Positions 20,181 through 31,005 are shown, counted from the stretch's first letter. The stretch is DNA of 64,000 bases from Clostridiales bacterium (GCA_022511445.1 JAFLVE010000016.1:1-64000), one strand, 5' to 3'. The notes: generated by a model not told the origin, from the letters alone. Translations and numbers: made by a program.

Positions 20181-21239
20181 CTAAATGTTTATGATATTCA
20201 CGCCGAATTCATTCATGTCCGCGCCGTCCGTCGCCGTCACCACCGACTGAAAGTTTTCCAGCAAGCTCATAAGCTTTTTTCGGCGAATACCGTCGAGCTC
20301 CCCGAACACGTCGTCGAGGAGGAGCACGGGCGACGTGCCTATAACCTCGGTCATAAGCTCCATTTCGGCAAGCTTCATGGAAAGCGCGGCGGTGCGCTGC
20401 TGACCCTGGGATCCGAACGAACGCACGTCTGTGCCGTTCACCTTTATCGCTATGTCGTCCTTGTGCGGACCGGCGTGCGTGTACTTAAGCCTTAAATCCG
20501 CCTCGCGGTCGGCACTGAGCCGCGCCAAAATCGCCGCCTTAACCTCTTCCGCCGTCTCGCCATTTTCTCCCTCGTAGTTGAGTTCGAGCGTCTCCGCCCC
20601 GTCCGATAGAAACTCGTGTTTTTTTGCGGCGACGGGCGAAAGCTTTTTTATATAGCCCCGTCGAGTTTTTACTATTTTGGAGCCCGCGTCGGCAAGAAGA
20701 ATATCCCACGGCATAAGGGTGTTATCTGTCGCCGTGCCGCTTTTAAGAAGCTTGTTCCTGCTTAAAAGAATTTTATTGTACTGGGAGAGAAGCGAAAAGT
20801 ACGCCTTACTCGCCTGGCACAAAGCAATATCCATAAACCTACGCCTGTCGGCGGGAGCTTCCTTTATTATCTTGAGTCCGTCCGGGCAGAACAGCACGAC
20901 GGGGCACACGCCCATAAGCTCGCTCATTCTCGTAATGGGAATGTTGTTTATGGAAACGCGCTTGTTTGTTACTCTGTCTATTACGGTGCGCACGGTGTCC
21001 GAAACGGATTCTTTTTGCGCCGTGACCGAGATGAACGCGCGCTCCCGCCCGTCCTTTATAAGCTCCCTATCCCGCGGTGTGCGAAACGACTTTCCCACGC
21101 CGGAAAAGTAAATCGCCTCCAAAAGATTGGTTTTGCCGCGCGCATTGCACCCCACAAACGCGTTGCGCCCTTCGCACAGCTCGACCGACCTCGCTTCGGC
21201 GTTGCGGTAATCCTTAACATTTAACAGCGAAACGTACAC
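20181..21239 (-). CDS. recF: DNA replication/repair protein RecF
   Basis: Walker A GCNARGKTNLLEAIYFSGVGKSFR; SFGSQGQQRTAALSMKLAE; PVLLLDDVFGELD. Confidence 0.95.
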   Translation of the reverse strand: MYVSLLNVKDYRNAEARSVELCEGRNAFVGCNARGKTNLLEAIYFSGVGKSFRTPRDRELIKDGRERAFISVTAQKESVSDTVRTVIDRVTNKRVSINNIPITRMSELMGVCPVVLFCPDGLKIIKEAPADRRRFMDIALCQASKAYFSLLSQYNKILLSRNKLLKSGTATDNTLMPWDILLADAGSKIVKTRRGYIKKLSPVAAKKHEFLSDGAETLELNYEGENGETAEEVKAAILARLSADREADLRLKYTHAGPHKDDIAIKVNGTDVRSFGSQGQQRTAALSMKLAEMELMTEVIGTSPVLLLDDVFGELDGIRRKKLMSLLENFQSVVTATDGADMNEFGVNIINI

Positions 21240-21249
21240 TTATTCTTCC

Positions 21250-22572
21250 CTAACGCCTTTTTCTCCCGCTCTTTTTGCCGTTAGCGAAAAGGTTTGCCAA
21301 AACGAGAAGAGCAAAAATCACGTACGCCGCCCACACGGCAAGCGGCCACGTTATATCTATGCTGCCTATTTTATAGTACACAAGCACCTTAGTTGTTTCG
21401 GGCGGGTCGGTCGGCTCCTGTTCGCTCGGCCCGCTCGGATTTTGGTCGGATTTATTGTTGCCGTAGAACAGCGCGTATCCCTCGCCGTCCTCTCCGCTAT
21501 CCTCTTTTACGGTTAGCGTAATCGTCCCGACAAGGTCGGTGCGGAGAATATTTTCTTCGGGCACGCCCATACCGTCGAGCTTATTAAGCGTTTCAGAGTG
21601 CGGGTGACCGTACGAGTTTCCATCGCCGCAGCTAATTATGTAATACACGTTTTTCGCGCCGCCCTCCGTCGTCATAACGTCTATGTACGCCTGCGAGGTG
21701 GAAGTGCGCGAGCCGTGGTGCCCCGTTTTAATCGCATTAACGCAAAAGTCGTCGGTGAATATGTCGTACTTATCGGTTACGCCGTCCGTTTTTGCGGCGT
21801 TTACTTTTGCCACAAACTCCGTCTCGTTTGCCTTTTCCGCGTCGCCCGACATCGCAAATTTAAAGCCGCGGTACTCGAGAATCATTATCGGCGAATAATC
21901 GTTCCAATCGCTATATTTTTTTGACAACGGCGAAAAGAACGTAAGCGAATACTCGTCGTCGCCCTCGCCGCCTCGTATGGTCTGATTTTCGTCGGCGGGA
22001 TCGGTAACGTACACCGTGGGCGTAAAGTCGGCGTTTTGCGCGTACATCGCGGTTATGCACTTTGCATACGCCGCGGTGTCTTTTGTAACGGCGCCCGTGC
22101 TTAAATCGGCTTTCCCCGGGTCGACCGTAGGATTGGCTTTAGTCCCCACCGCCTCCACGTTCGGACGGTACGACACACGCGCCGGATATTTTTCGAGCGC
22201 GTAGTCGAGGCTTCCGCAGTGATCGGAGTCGGGGTGAGTTAGTATCGCGTAGTCGAAGTATTTAAAGTCGGTAAAGGTTTCGGCAATAAAGCTGTCGATT
22301 GCGGTTTCGGTCTTTTTATTGTTTTCGCCGCCGTCGATAATAATCGTTTTCCCGTCGGGGAGAGAAACAACGGTACAGTCGCCCTGTCCGACGTCCACAT
22401 AGTAGACCGAAAGGCTTCCGCCTATTCCCTCCGCAAGCGCGACCTCCTCGTAGTGAAGCAGTCCCGTAGCAAGTTCGATATCGTATGACCATATACACGA
22501 TATGCCCGCCGCCACCGCCGCAAGCACCAAAATAACAAGCTGAATAACCGTACTTGATTTTACCTTTGCCAT
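21250..22572 (-). CDS. ComEC/Rec2 C-terminal-like metallo-beta-lactamase fold protein, membrane anchored
   Basis: YYVDVGQGDCTVVSLPDGKTIIIDGG; LTHPDSDHCGSLDY; KTGHHGSRTSTS; TM segments at both ends. Confidence 0.88.
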   Translation of the reverse strand: MAKVKSSTVIQLVILVLAAVAAGISCIWSYDIELATGLLHYEEVALAEGIGGSLSVYYVDVGQGDCTVVSLPDGKTIIIDGGENNKKTETAIDSFIAETFTDFKYFDYAILTHPDSDHCGSLDYALEKYPARVSYRPNVEAVGTKANPTVDPGKADLSTGAVTKDTAAYAKCITAMYAQNADFTPTVYVTDPADENQTIRGGEGDDEYSLTFFSPLSKKYSDWNDYSPIMILEYRGFKFAMSGDAEKANETEFVAKVNAAKTDGVTDKYDIFTDDFCVNAIKTGHHGSRTSTSQAYIDVMTTEGGAKNVYYIISCGDGNSYGHPHSETLNKLDGMGVPEENILRTDLVGTITLTVKEDSGEDGEGYALFYGNNKSDQNPSGPSEQEPTDPPETTKVLVYYKIGSIDITWPLAVWAAYVIFALLVLANLFANGKKSGRKRR

Positions 22573-22594
22573 TACCGCTCCAATTTTATGAGTT

Positions 22595-23398
22595 TTATTT
22601 TTTTACCGGCGCGAAAAGCGCTTTTATCTCTTCGCCCTTTTCCTTTGCGGCGCTGTAGCCGAGCTCTATCATCTCGCGGAATTTCCCCTTGCTCGCCGCG
22701 GAATACGGCGTGGTGTCCGGCGAAATGAGTACGTCCGCCCGAGTGCGCCCCATGACCGACGCGTTGTTGCTCATTATGGAAAACACCGCTTTAATCATAT
22801 CGATTATACCCGTTCCGTCGGTGCCGCTCCCGCGCATTTTGTTGGCGAGGTCTACGGCGACCACCTTTTCGGCGCCCAACATTCTGCAAACGTCGACGGG
22901 AAGGTTGTTTACAAGCCCGCCGTCCGAAAGATTCATGCCGTTTACGGTCAGCGGCGAATACACTATGGGATATGCCGACGAGGCGGAAACGGCGTCGATA
23001 ACAGAGCCTTTATCGAGCACAATCTGCTTGCCCGTTTTAAGATCTGTCGCCACGGCGGCGTAAGGAATGGGGAGGTTTTCTATTTTCGCGTCGCCTATAA
23101 TCTTGTAGACGATAGCGCCTATCTTTTTGGGGTCGTCCGGCTTAATGAGAAGCTTACCGTGAAGGTCGGACATTTCGAGCGCTTCCGCGACCTCTATTAT
23201 CTCGTCGATATCCACGCCCGCCGCGTACAGCGCGCCGACTATACTGCCGACCGAGGTGCCTACGCACACGTCGAAGCGAATACCAAGATCGCTAAATGCT
23301 TTGAGCGCGCCAATCTCTATGAATCCGCGCGCTCCTCCGCCTCCGAGCGCCAAACCCACTCGAGGCGGCGCAGCCTTCTTCCTTGAAAAAAGTCCCAT
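22595..23398 (-). CDS. Patatin-like phospholipase (RssA family)
   Basis: GLALGGGGARGFIEIGALKAF; GTSVGSIVGALYAAG; DGGLVNNLPVDV. Confidence 0.93.
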   Translation of the reverse strand: MGLFSRKKAAPPRVGLALGGGGARGFIEIGALKAFSDLGIRFDVCVGTSVGSIVGALYAAGVDIDEIIEVAEALEMSDLHGKLLIKPDDPKKIGAIVYKIIGDAKIENLPIPYAAVATDLKTGKQIVLDKGSVIDAVSASSAYPIVYSPLTVNGMNLSDGGLVNNLPVDVCRMLGAEKVVAVDLANKMRGSGTDGTGIIDMIKAVFSIMSNNASVMGRTRADVLISPDTTPYSAASKGKFREMIELGYSAAKEKGEEIKALFAPVKK

Positions 23399-23971
23399 TT
23401 ACTCCTTACTCTCTATCATATTGATAAAGTATTTATGCACGCGGTTGTCGCGCGAAACCATTTCGGGATGGAACGCCGTTGCGAGAATGTGTCCCTGTCT
23501 AACCGCAACGGGAACGTCCTCGTGCGTGGAAAGCACCTCTACGTCGCCGCCGACGCGCGTAATCTTGGGCGCACGGATAAACACCATGTTGATGTACATA
23601 TCCGCAAAGTCGCCCTCCGCGACAAAGCTGTTTATCTGCCTACCGTACGCGTTGCGAACTACGTCGACGTCGAGAAGAGAAAAGTACGGCCTTTCTCCCT
23701 CTATTTTGTTTGCGAGAAGTATAAGCCCCGCGCAGGTGCCCCACACGGGCATGCCCGCCTCGACGCGCACCTTTATGGGCGTAAACAAATCGAACTCGTC
23801 GATAAGCTTCCTTAGCGTAGTGCTCTCGCCGCCCGGGATAATTAGCCCGTCGACGCAAGCAAGCTCGTCCACCGTCCTTACGGGAACGGCGTCTATTTTT
23901 TTGTTGACCGAGGTTATCAGCTTAAGATGTTCGGCAACCGAACCCTGAAGCGCCAAAACGCCTACCTTCAT
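23399..23971 (-). CDS. pdxT: Pyridoxal 5'-phosphate synthase glutaminase subunit PdxT
   Basis: VGVLALQGSVAEHLKLI; LIIPGGESTTLRKL; WGTCAGLILLA; TAFHPE; directly downstream of pdxS. Confidence 0.96.
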   Translation of the reverse strand: MKVGVLALQGSVAEHLKLITSVNKKIDAVPVRTVDELACVDGLIIPGGESTTLRKLIDEFDLFTPIKVRVEAGMPVWGTCAGLILLANKIEGERPYFSLLDVDVVRNAYGRQINSFVAEGDFADMYINMVFIRAPKITRVGGDVEVLSTHEDVPVAVRQGHILATAFHPEMVSRDNRVHKYFINMIESKE

Positions 23972-24019
23972 ATTAGTCGTACTCCTTTTTACAGACAGTT
24001 AACGCCGAAAGTTTAAAAG

Positions 24020-24922
24020 TTACCAGCCGCGTTTTGCAAGCCGCTCCGCCTCTGTAAGCGAGTCGAGATCGACGCCGCGCATAGCTTCGCCCAACCCGTA
24101 GCTTACGCCCGCGAGGAGCGCGGGATTGCCGTAGTACGCAACCGCTTTTACGATTGCTTCGGCGCGGCGCTGCGGGTCGGCGGACTTAAAGATTCCGCTG
24201 CCTACAAACACGCCGTCCGCACCGAGCTGCATCATGAGCGCGGCGTCCGCGGGAGTTGCGATACCGCCCGCCGCAAAATTGACTACGGGGAGCGCCTTGT
24301 TTTTGGCTACCTGACGAACGAGGTCGATAGGAGCGCCGATATCTTTGGCGTAAGCGGCAAGCTGCTCTGTGGGGAGCGCCGCTACTTCCGCTATCTGCGA
24401 GCGCATTTTACGCATGTGCTTGACCGCCTCGACAACGTTGCCGGTGCCCGCCTCGCCTTTGGTGCGAATCATGGACGCGCCTTCCGAGATACGGCGAAGC
24501 GCCTCGCCGAGATCGCGCGCGCCGCACACGAACGGAGTGGCAAACTTGTTTTTATCGATATGGTACGCGTCGTCGGCGGGGGTCAAAACCTCGCTCTCGT
24601 CGATATAGTCGATTTTAATCGCCTCGAGGATTTGCGCCTCGACAAAATGTCCGATACGCACCTTTGCCATTACGGGAATGGAAACGGCTTGCTGAATTTC
24701 GGCTATCATCTTGGGGTCGGACATGCGCGCGACGCCGCCCTCCTTGCGTATATCCGCGGGCACGCGCTCGAGCGCCATGACCGCAACCGCACCCGCCGCT
24801 TGAGCTATCTGCGCCTGTTCGACGTTGGTTACGTCCATAATGACGCCGCCCTTTAGCATTTGCGCGAGGTTACGGTTGAGAATTTTTCTGTTTGCGTCCT
24901 TATTATCCGGTTTTGTTGCCAT
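24020..24922 (-). CDS. pdxS: Pyridoxal 5'-phosphate synthase lyase subunit PdxS
   Basis: [52 protein letters not shown]; conserved full length. Confidence 0.98.
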   Translation of the reverse strand: MATKPDNKDANRKILNRNLAQMLKGGVIMDVTNVEQAQIAQAAGAVAVMALERVPADIRKEGGVARMSDPKMIAEIQQAVSIPVMAKVRIGHFVEAQILEAIKIDYIDESEVLTPADDAYHIDKNKFATPFVCGARDLGEALRRISEGASMIRTKGEAGTGNVVEAVKHMRKMRSQIAEVAALPTEQLAAYAKDIGAPIDLVRQVAKNKALPVVNFAAGGIATPADAALMMQLGADGVFVGSGIFKSADPQRRAEAIVKAVAYYGNPALLAGVSYGLGEAMRGVDLDSLTEAERLAKRGW

Positions 24923-24965
24923 GATATGTAACTCCTTTTCGGTTAATTTATTATTTTGCGAGGCG

Positions 24966-25412
24966 CTATTCCGCCGCCACTACTTCTATGTGAAGCTTGC
25001 CCGATACTTCCGCGTACGGCTTTATCTGAACTACGTACCTGCCGAGCGCCTTAATCGGGTCGGAGAGTACGATCTTCTTTTTGTCGAGCTCATAGCCCAT
25101 TTCGGCGAGCGCCTCCGATATAGCCGCGGTGTTAAGCGCGCCGAACAGCTTGCCGTTTGCGCCCGTCCGTATCTTGACGGTTACGGTAACGTTAGCAAGC
25201 TTTTTACAAAGCTCGACCGCCTCGTCGTGCTCTATCTTTTTGCGCCGCTCCTCCGCCTCTTTGGAGATTTTAATGCTGTTGAGCGCAGTAGCCGTAGCCG
25301 GCTTTGCGAGGTTGTTGGGGAAAAGATAGTTGCGCGCATATCCGTCGGCAACCTCTATAACCTGTCCCGCCTTTCCCTGTGCTTTTACGTCTTTAAGAAG
25401 TATTACTTTCAT
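24966..25412 (-). CDS. rplI: 50S ribosomal protein L9
   Basis: [36 protein letters not shown]. Confidence 0.97.
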   Translation of the reverse strand: MKVILLKDVKAQGKAGQVIEVADGYARNYLFPNNLAKPATATALNSIKISKEAEERRKKIEHDEAVELCKKLANVTVTVKIRTGANGKLFGALNTAAISEALAEMGYELDKKKIVLSDPIKALGRYVVQIKPYAEVSGKLHIEVVAAE

Positions 25413-25501
25413 ATTACATTACCACCTCTTTCATATTACGTTACCACTTCTTTGTATTTTATCAAAAGGCACCGCCTTTGTCAAGCCGTGTAACGGCAAG
25501 T

Positions 25502-26659
25502 TTAATCTCTCGAAAGATAACCTATCCAATATCTTATGTTGAGTATGGTGTCGCACACGCCGAATATCGAGCAGACGAGGAAAACCACCGCAAAAACGTT
25601 GGCGGCAAAGATAAGCGCCAACACGGTTAACGCCGCTATCCTGCCCTTGCCGTTAAACAAAGTCGCTATATACACGGCAAGCGAAATAAACGCAAACTCG
25701 CTCGGCACGGTAACAAACGCGTGCATGACGGTAGCCGACACGTTTTCGAGCCTGCCCGCAATGCCGAGTATAATCGACGCGATAAACGCAGGCAAAAGGA
25801 AAACAAGCAAATACATTCGCGGGAAACGCATGTCCCTTATTTTTATTCCGTCGCGGTACGCTCCGCCGAGAGCGCGGCGCGAATTGTTTATTTCCTTTTC
25901 GGTAACGTTCTCGTCGAACGGGCTTGCCGTCAAGCCGTTTATAAGCGCCGCGAAAAAGAAGGCTATCAAAGCGATTATTCCGCCGAAGTGCAAGCAGTAA
26001 TAAAGAACGTACCCTTCCGTCTCCTCGAGCACGTGCTCCGCGGCGTACTCCGTTGCGACCTTTTTGTAATCGGGGTCGTCCTCGTCCACGCGCTCGTCTC
26101 TGTCCACGTCGCCGTTTTCGTACAGCGAGCGAATAAGCCCGTCGAAAAACGGCTCGTCGGCATGCGCCGAAACGTACGAGGCGGTAACCTCCGCAACCGA
26201 AGCGTGTTCGGTAAGAGCGACGACGCCGCACCCGCCGAAGGCGCCGAGTACGCACATCACGTACACCACCGCGGCGCGGAGCAGGTATTTTTTAAGCTGC
26301 ACGGCAAAGACGAGCCCTATAAACGCTACCGAAACAAAACACACGTACACTACGCTCATAACGTTGTAGTTAAGAGTAAGCGAAAGCGTTCCGTACGATA
26401 CAATCGCAAATAAAGGCAGGTACAACCCGAAACGGCGGTAAGTAAAGTACAAAAGCACGAGCGCAACCGGCATAAGCAAAATACCGATAAGCGGAAAATA
26501 TCCCGCCGCGATAAGCGCCGCGGGAGCGAGCATATACAAAACAAGCTCCCACAACGGGACCTTTTTTTGCGGCAGGATTCGATTTTTTTCTATCCGCTTG
26601 TACCGTTCGGCGCGCTTTGTTTTAGCGTCGACGACGTATTTTTTTACCGCTGTTGGCAT
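25502..26659 (-). CDS. Multipass membrane protein of unknown function
   Basis: Start re-assigned to MPTAVKKYVVDAKTKRAERYKRIEKN (26659); the 158 residues upstream in the track ORF run antisense to the plus-strand DUF1540 gene. Several hydrophobic helices. Confidence 0.7.
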   Translation of the reverse strand: MPTAVKKYVVDAKTKRAERYKRIEKNRILPQKKVPLWELVLYMLAPAALIAAGYFPLIGILLMPVALVLLYFTYRRFGLYLPLFAIVSYGTLSLTLNYNVMSVVYVCFVSVAFIGLVFAVQLKKYLLRAAVVYVMCVLGAFGGCGVVALTEHASVAEVTASYVSAHADEPFFDGLIRSLYENGDVDRDERVDEDDPDYKKVATEYAAEHVLEETEGYVLYYCLHFGGIIALIAFFFAALINGLTASPFDENVTEKEINNSRRALGGAYRDGIKIRDMRFPRMYLLVFLLPAFIASIILGIAGRLENVSATVMHAFVTVPSEFAFISLAVYIATLFNGKGRIAALTVLALIFAANVFAVVFLVCSIFGVCDTILNIRYWIGYLSRD

Positions 26660-26791
26660 ACCGATAATAATATAACATATCGGCACGGGCTTTGCAACCG
26701 CAAACCGAAAAAAGTAATCGGAAATAAGTCGAATAATAACGCCGTCTTTGGCAATACTACGAGTATATACAGATATTATGGAGGAAATAAA

Positions 26792-27088
26792 ATGTACGAT
26801 CTTAAATGCGGTCAAAAGGATTGCAGGTACAACCACGGCTACTGCTGCTGCGCCAAGGATATAGCGGTTTCGGCGGGCACAGACTGCACCACCTACGAAA
26901 AAAGCGGCAATAACTACGGCACCGAGGCGGCGGCGGAATTTACTAAGCCCGACAACTCGGTAGATACCTGCGTAAGCTGCAACGCACCCTGCCTTTTTAA
27001 CCACTCGGCGCGCTGCATAGCAAACGGAATAACCGTATCCACCGCCGACGACGGCAACGCGGAATGCCTTACTTTTATTAAAAAGTAA
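26792..27088 (+). CDS. DUF1540-like Cys-rich protein with two Cys clusters
   Basis: ATG with GGAGG upstream; MYDLKCGQKDCRYNHGYCCCAKDIAVSAGTDCTTYE...CVSCNAPCLFNHSARCIANGITV. Confidence 0.85.
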   Translation: MYDLKCGQKDCRYNHGYCCCAKDIAVSAGTDCTTYEKSGNNYGTEAAAEFTKPDNSVDTCVSCNAPCLFNHSARCIANGITVSTADDGNAECLTFIKK

Positions 27089-27189
27089 GCGTTCATTCGA
27101 TACCGTTATAAAACGGGCGCGGCAAAAGCGCACTTCCTATTTACAATTAAAAAACCGAATTATATAGAGTTGTGCTTTCAAGCGAAGGC

Positions 27190-27224
27190 AAAAGGCTCTC
27201 GGACAAATCGTCCGAGAGCCTTTT
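27190..27224. terminator. Bidirectional terminator between convergent genes
   Basis: AAAAGGCTCTCGGAC-AAATC-GTCCGAGAGCCTTTT, 15-bp perfect stem. Confidence 0.9.
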
Positions 27225-27279
27225 ACTACACATAAAGAAAGTATTAAGCTGAATTGAAATTTAATGCGCAATCACACCT

Positions 27280-30200
27280 TTACGACAGAGTAATCGTAAT
27301 AAAAGACCACGCGGACGCCTCGTACTTGACGCCGTCCATCGTTCTCTCATCCCACCGCATTCTTATGCTTATTTGACCGTCCGAAGTAGCTTTGGGTACG
27401 GCGGAGTAGTTGAACGTTACGTCAAATCGCTTGGTATTGCTCGTCAGAGTGTATTGGCATGCCGTTATCCAGGTACCGTCCTCAGCGAGATATTCAAAAG
27501 TAAACTTTTCGCCGTTAAAATACTCTGACATGCCGTTCATCGTCACGCTGAAAGAAACTTTTTTATTTGATGAGTCATGCGCAACGTTTGTTGCAGTGGG
27601 GCTGACAGCTTCCTGCAACGCAACATCGTACCAATTGAATCCTGTGGAAAAGCTGACGTCTGTCGAGCGGTAAAACACGGCCGCACCGTCTTCCTCCGTA
27701 AACTTATCGGACTTTATCCCCAAGTAAAAGCGTTGTATATTATGATATCCGGATACCGTTACCGTCACTTCGTTTCCCGGAGTTTCGCTAACCGTGCCGG
27801 AATTCACCCGATAAAATACCACGTAGCTCTCTATTGATTTCAATACATAGTCGTCGGGCGTGAGTGTGACGGCAATTTGAACGGGCTGGCTGTTGTACTG
27901 CCGTTCCACGTACGAATATTTGCCGGAAAAGTCGCCTACGCTGCTTTCCTTTATCGTCAGCGGCACGGGGTATCCGCTCGCTTTAAGCGTCTTGTCGGCG
28001 CCGAGAATAGCGTCCGCATCGCCGTAATCCACATTGAACGTAAGCGTATATGTGCTTCTCTGAAAGCCCGACATCACCAGCCTTTGGAAGTCGGCGTTTT
28101 GCGAAATAACTATGCTGTCGCCCATAGCAAAGGTGTAGGATTTGTTATGCTCGTAGTTGGAAGAAATCGCCCAGCTTACGTTATAATCGCCCGAGGCGAT
28201 AAATCCGTCGATTGCAAAGCCTTCTCCGTCGGCAAGAAGCTCCACCGAGCGCACGCCGTCCTTTCGGAAGGTGTCCGACACGACGTCGCCGTAATACATA
28301 TAAAAGGTGTTTCCGTCGCGCCTGCTTGCCGGTCGAACGCTAAGCTCGTACAGCCCGTACGGTAGCTCGCTTCCGTCAAGCTCTGACGCAATATCGTCGC
28401 ACTCTTTATACAGCGTGTATTCTTCGGCTTCGGAAGTTTTGCGATACAGTAGACGGGTGCAATCGTCCGCGTTTTCCGGTTCGCTCCAGGACACCGTGCC
28501 CGTCGCGGCGTTCACCTTCAGATTAAGCCCGCCAATGTCGACGTCGGGTATGCGGCTAAATGTGTACGTGTCGGTGTCGCTGTCTATATACGTTGTGTTC
28601 GGTTCGTTTTCGCGCGTGGCATATGTCAACAGAGTGGCGGACGTTTTCCCTGTGAGCGCATTTCGTATAACCGCATCCGTGAGGGTAACCGCCGTTCCGT
28701 CCAAAACGGTTACAATCGTCGAATCGGTTGCGGCTGTGAATGTGATTTTTCCTTCCGCAGTGAATCTCGAAACATAAGGCTTGCCGAGCTTCATTACGTT
28801 ATAGTCGTCGGTATAGCTATCGAATATAAAAGGATTGCTCTCGTCGCCGACTGCTATTACACGGTACATATGCGTATAGCCGTGGGTGTCTATGCCGTGC
28901 AAATACTCCGTGTCAGCACCGCGCTGCACCTCGGTGTACTGCCCGCCGATAAGCTCCTCGACGATATATCCGGTTGCACCTATCGCTTCCGTCCAGGAGA
29001 GCTTTTGCGCGTCAGCCGAAATACTTACGACGCTCAAGCTCGATACCGTGGTTTCGAAGCCGTCGGTGAACATTTGCATGTTGCTGCCCGTAGCAAAAGA
29101 GGAGAAATTGACCGTAAGCTTTTGAGCGGAGTTCGCGAGCGGGAAAGTGATTTCCCTGTCGGCGCTCATGGTCACCGTCCTTGACGTGTAACTGTAAGAG
29201 TACGATAGGGAGAGCGTGCCTCTGATGCCCGCAAGCTCGGTGGGGTATTTGACGCCTATCTTAAAAGCGCGCCCCGATGTGTAATCGGCGTTGTCGTCTA
29301 TCAAATGCACTTCGGGAGCGGGAATGTAAATCACGCTTTTCGTGTAGAAGCTGAGATCGCCCGCCGAGACGTAGCAGTAGGTGCCGTCGCCGTCCTTAAA
29401 GTCCCTTGTGATGAGAATGTTGCCCATCCGATACGGCGCCAAATCAACCTCGAATCGAGCGGCGTCGGTTTCGTCGGGATAGACGTCGGTAGTCGTATAA
29501 GTATTCATCGTCAGCATAACGGTGTACTTTTCCACGGTGTCGGCGTCCGTATCGAAGGATAAGGTCAGCTTTTCGTTTTCGCTGTCGTATGAGAGCGAAG
29601 GCGACAAGGCTTGCACGGCGGGAAATACTCTAACGGTAAATTCGTTGTAGAAGGAGATCATAGTCGGCCGCGAAGAATCGAACGCCTTTATCTTGACGGT
29701 AACCGTGCCAACGGAGACGTTTTCAAGCGTAATGCTGTTTGTAGACAGCCGCTTGTAAGTGGGCTCGCCGTCGCCCGTATCGACCGTTACGTCGTATTCC
29801 GATATGCCGGGAATCGCGGTCCAGGAGACCAAACGGGAAAACTTATCCACAGATATGGCGGCGACGCGAGGCAGGCAGTCGAGCTCGCCCGTTGTGACGC
29901 CGTTGCGGCGCAGGGCGGTAACGGTGGTCAGCTTTACGTATATGTGATCAGTTACGGGCACGTAGTGTATCGACGTTTCGGTAAGCTCAAAGGTGTGCGT
30001 CTCGTCGCCGTCGGTAATTTCCATTATGTAGCTGTCGGCGACGTCGCTCCAGATGAAACGCTCGGTTTGCGCGTCGTATTTGATGTCGGGTCTTACGCTG
30101 CCGAAGCTGACGGTTACGGGCACGCCGATTTTGTTCGTGTCGTACAGCGGAGCAACGGTTATTGAGTTGACGGTAGAGGGGACGGTATACTTCGGCTCTT

Positions 30201-30759
30201 CCACGTACATAACGCCGTTTATCATGTAGCCGACGGCGCCGTCTACCTTCGTCCATGTAAACAATCCCGTGTCGTTGTCGAAGGTGCAATGCTCTTTGTC
30301 GTATATGATAGCTTCGCCTTCGACAAACTCAAAGGTCTTGCTTACGCTTTGGCTGTCGGAGGCCTTTGCCTTGCACTTTACCGTAAGCGAAAAGGACGTC
30401 GCGTCGACCATGGCGCTGACGTCGAATATATAGCACTCGGTTTCGCCGTCGTAATTGGGATACTTAGTCGCAACGGTATCAAGCGTCCTTAACGTAGCCG
30501 ATCCGGTGCCCCAATCCTGAATAATCTCGTAATACGTGACGCCCGATTCCGAGCAGTCGGGTACATACAGCTCCTTCCATCGCAAATCGAGGCGCACCCA
30601 TTCGGGAGCCTTCAAATCGGAAGCATCGGAAACGGGAGGATCGCCATTATCACCCCTATCCCCGTCACCGAATCCGCCGAAAAGTGAACACCCGGCGATA
30701 CAGCTCAAACTTAATACCGCCAAAACGACCAATATCAATATCAGGAATTTCTTTTTCAT
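27280..30759 (-). CDS. Large secreted lipoprotein with FnIII/Ig-like repeats
   Basis: MKKKFLILILVVLAVLSLSCIAGCSLFGG lipobox; repeated 'V..L.W..V.GA.GY.V' type beta-sandwich segments. Confidence 0.8.
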   Translation of the reverse strand: MKKKFLILILVVLAVLSLSCIAGCSLFGGFGDGDRGDNGDPPVSDASDLKAPEWVRLDLRWKELYVPDCSESGVTYYEIIQDWGTGSATLRTLDTVATKYPNYDGETECYIFDVSAMVDATSFSLTVKCKAKASDSQSVSKTFEFVEGEAIIYDKEHCTFDNDTGLFTWTKVDGAVGYMINGVMYVEEPKYTVPSTVNSITVAPLYDTNKIGVPVTVSFGSVRPDIKYDAQTERFIWSDVADSYIMEITDGDETHTFELTETSIHYVPVTDHIYVKLTTVTALRRNGVTTGELDCLPRVAAISVDKFSRLVSWTAIPGISEYDVTVDTGDGEPTYKRLSTNSITLENVSVGTVTVKIKAFDSSRPTMISFYNEFTVRVFPAVQALSPSLSYDSENEKLTLSFDTDADTVEKYTVMLTMNTYTTTDVYPDETDAARFEVDLAPYRMGNILITRDFKDGDGTYCYVSAGDLSFYTKSVIYIPAPEVHLIDDNADYTSGRAFKIGVKYPTELAGIRGTLSLSYSYSYTSRTVTMSADREITFPLANSAQKLTVNFSSFATGSNMQMFTDGFETTVSSLSVVSISADAQKLSWTEAIGATGYIVEELIGGQYTEVQRGADTEYLHGIDTHGYTHMYRVIAVGDESNPFIFDSYTDDYNVMKLGKPYVSRFTAEGKITFTAATDSTIVTVLDGTAVTLTDAVIRNALTGKTSATLLTYATRENEPNTTYIDSDTDTYTFSRIPDVDIGGLNLKVNAATGTVSWSEPENADDCTRLLYRKTSEAEEYTLYKECDDIASELDGSELPYGLYELSVRPASRRDGNTFYMYYGDVVSDTFRKDGVRSVELLADGEGFAIDGFIASGDYNVSWAISSNYEHNKSYTFAMGDSIVISQNADFQRLVMSGFQRSTYTLTFNVDYGDADAILGADKTLKASGYPVPLTIKESSVGDFSGKYSYVERQYNSQPVQIAVTLTPDDYVLKSIESYVVFYRVNSGTVSETPGNEVTVTVSGYHNIQRFYLGIKSDKFTEEDGAAVFYRSTDVSFSTGFNWYDVALQEAVSPTATNVAHDSSNKKVSFSVTMNGMSEYFNGEKFTFEYLAEDGTWITACQYTLTSNTKRFDVTFNYSAVPKATSDGQISIRMRWDERTMDGVKYEASAWSFITITLS

Positions 30760-30810
30760 CTTTTCTCCGAAATCTTGTATTAGCCTAAATTAAATTGAAT
30801 GCACGTTATT

Positions 30811-30839
30811 ATTATACAATTTTTTTACATAATTTTCAA
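30811..30839 (-). promoter_or_regulatory. Sigma-A type promoter for the lipoprotein
   Basis: Minus strand TTGAAA-N17-TATAAT. Confidence 0.7.
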
Positions 30840-31005
30840 TAGTATTTCTGCGTTTACCGTAAATTATATGTTTATTTGCGTTTCAATGCGATTTAAATAA
30901 TAAAAACAAGGGCTTATCCCGTGTCGGAACAGCCCCTTTTCGTTAATGGTTTCGGTTATTCGACGAACCTAATACGGCAACGCGATTACATAATTAAAAA
31001 ATATC

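Noticed and set aside
18870-20495. 541-aa plus-strand ORF
   Set aside because: Antisense to the Wzz-like gene, runs into recF; no domain, no RBS; shadow ORF.
26660-27133. N-terminal 158 residues of the 543-aa minus ORF 25502-27133
   Set aside because: Antisense to the DUF1540 gene; start re-assigned to MPTAVKK at 26659.
29843-29851. Perfect DnaA box TTATCCACA (also 53067-53075 and 57973-57981)
   Set aside because: Single copies inside coding genes, not clustered, no AT-rich unwinding region; no evidence for oriC here.
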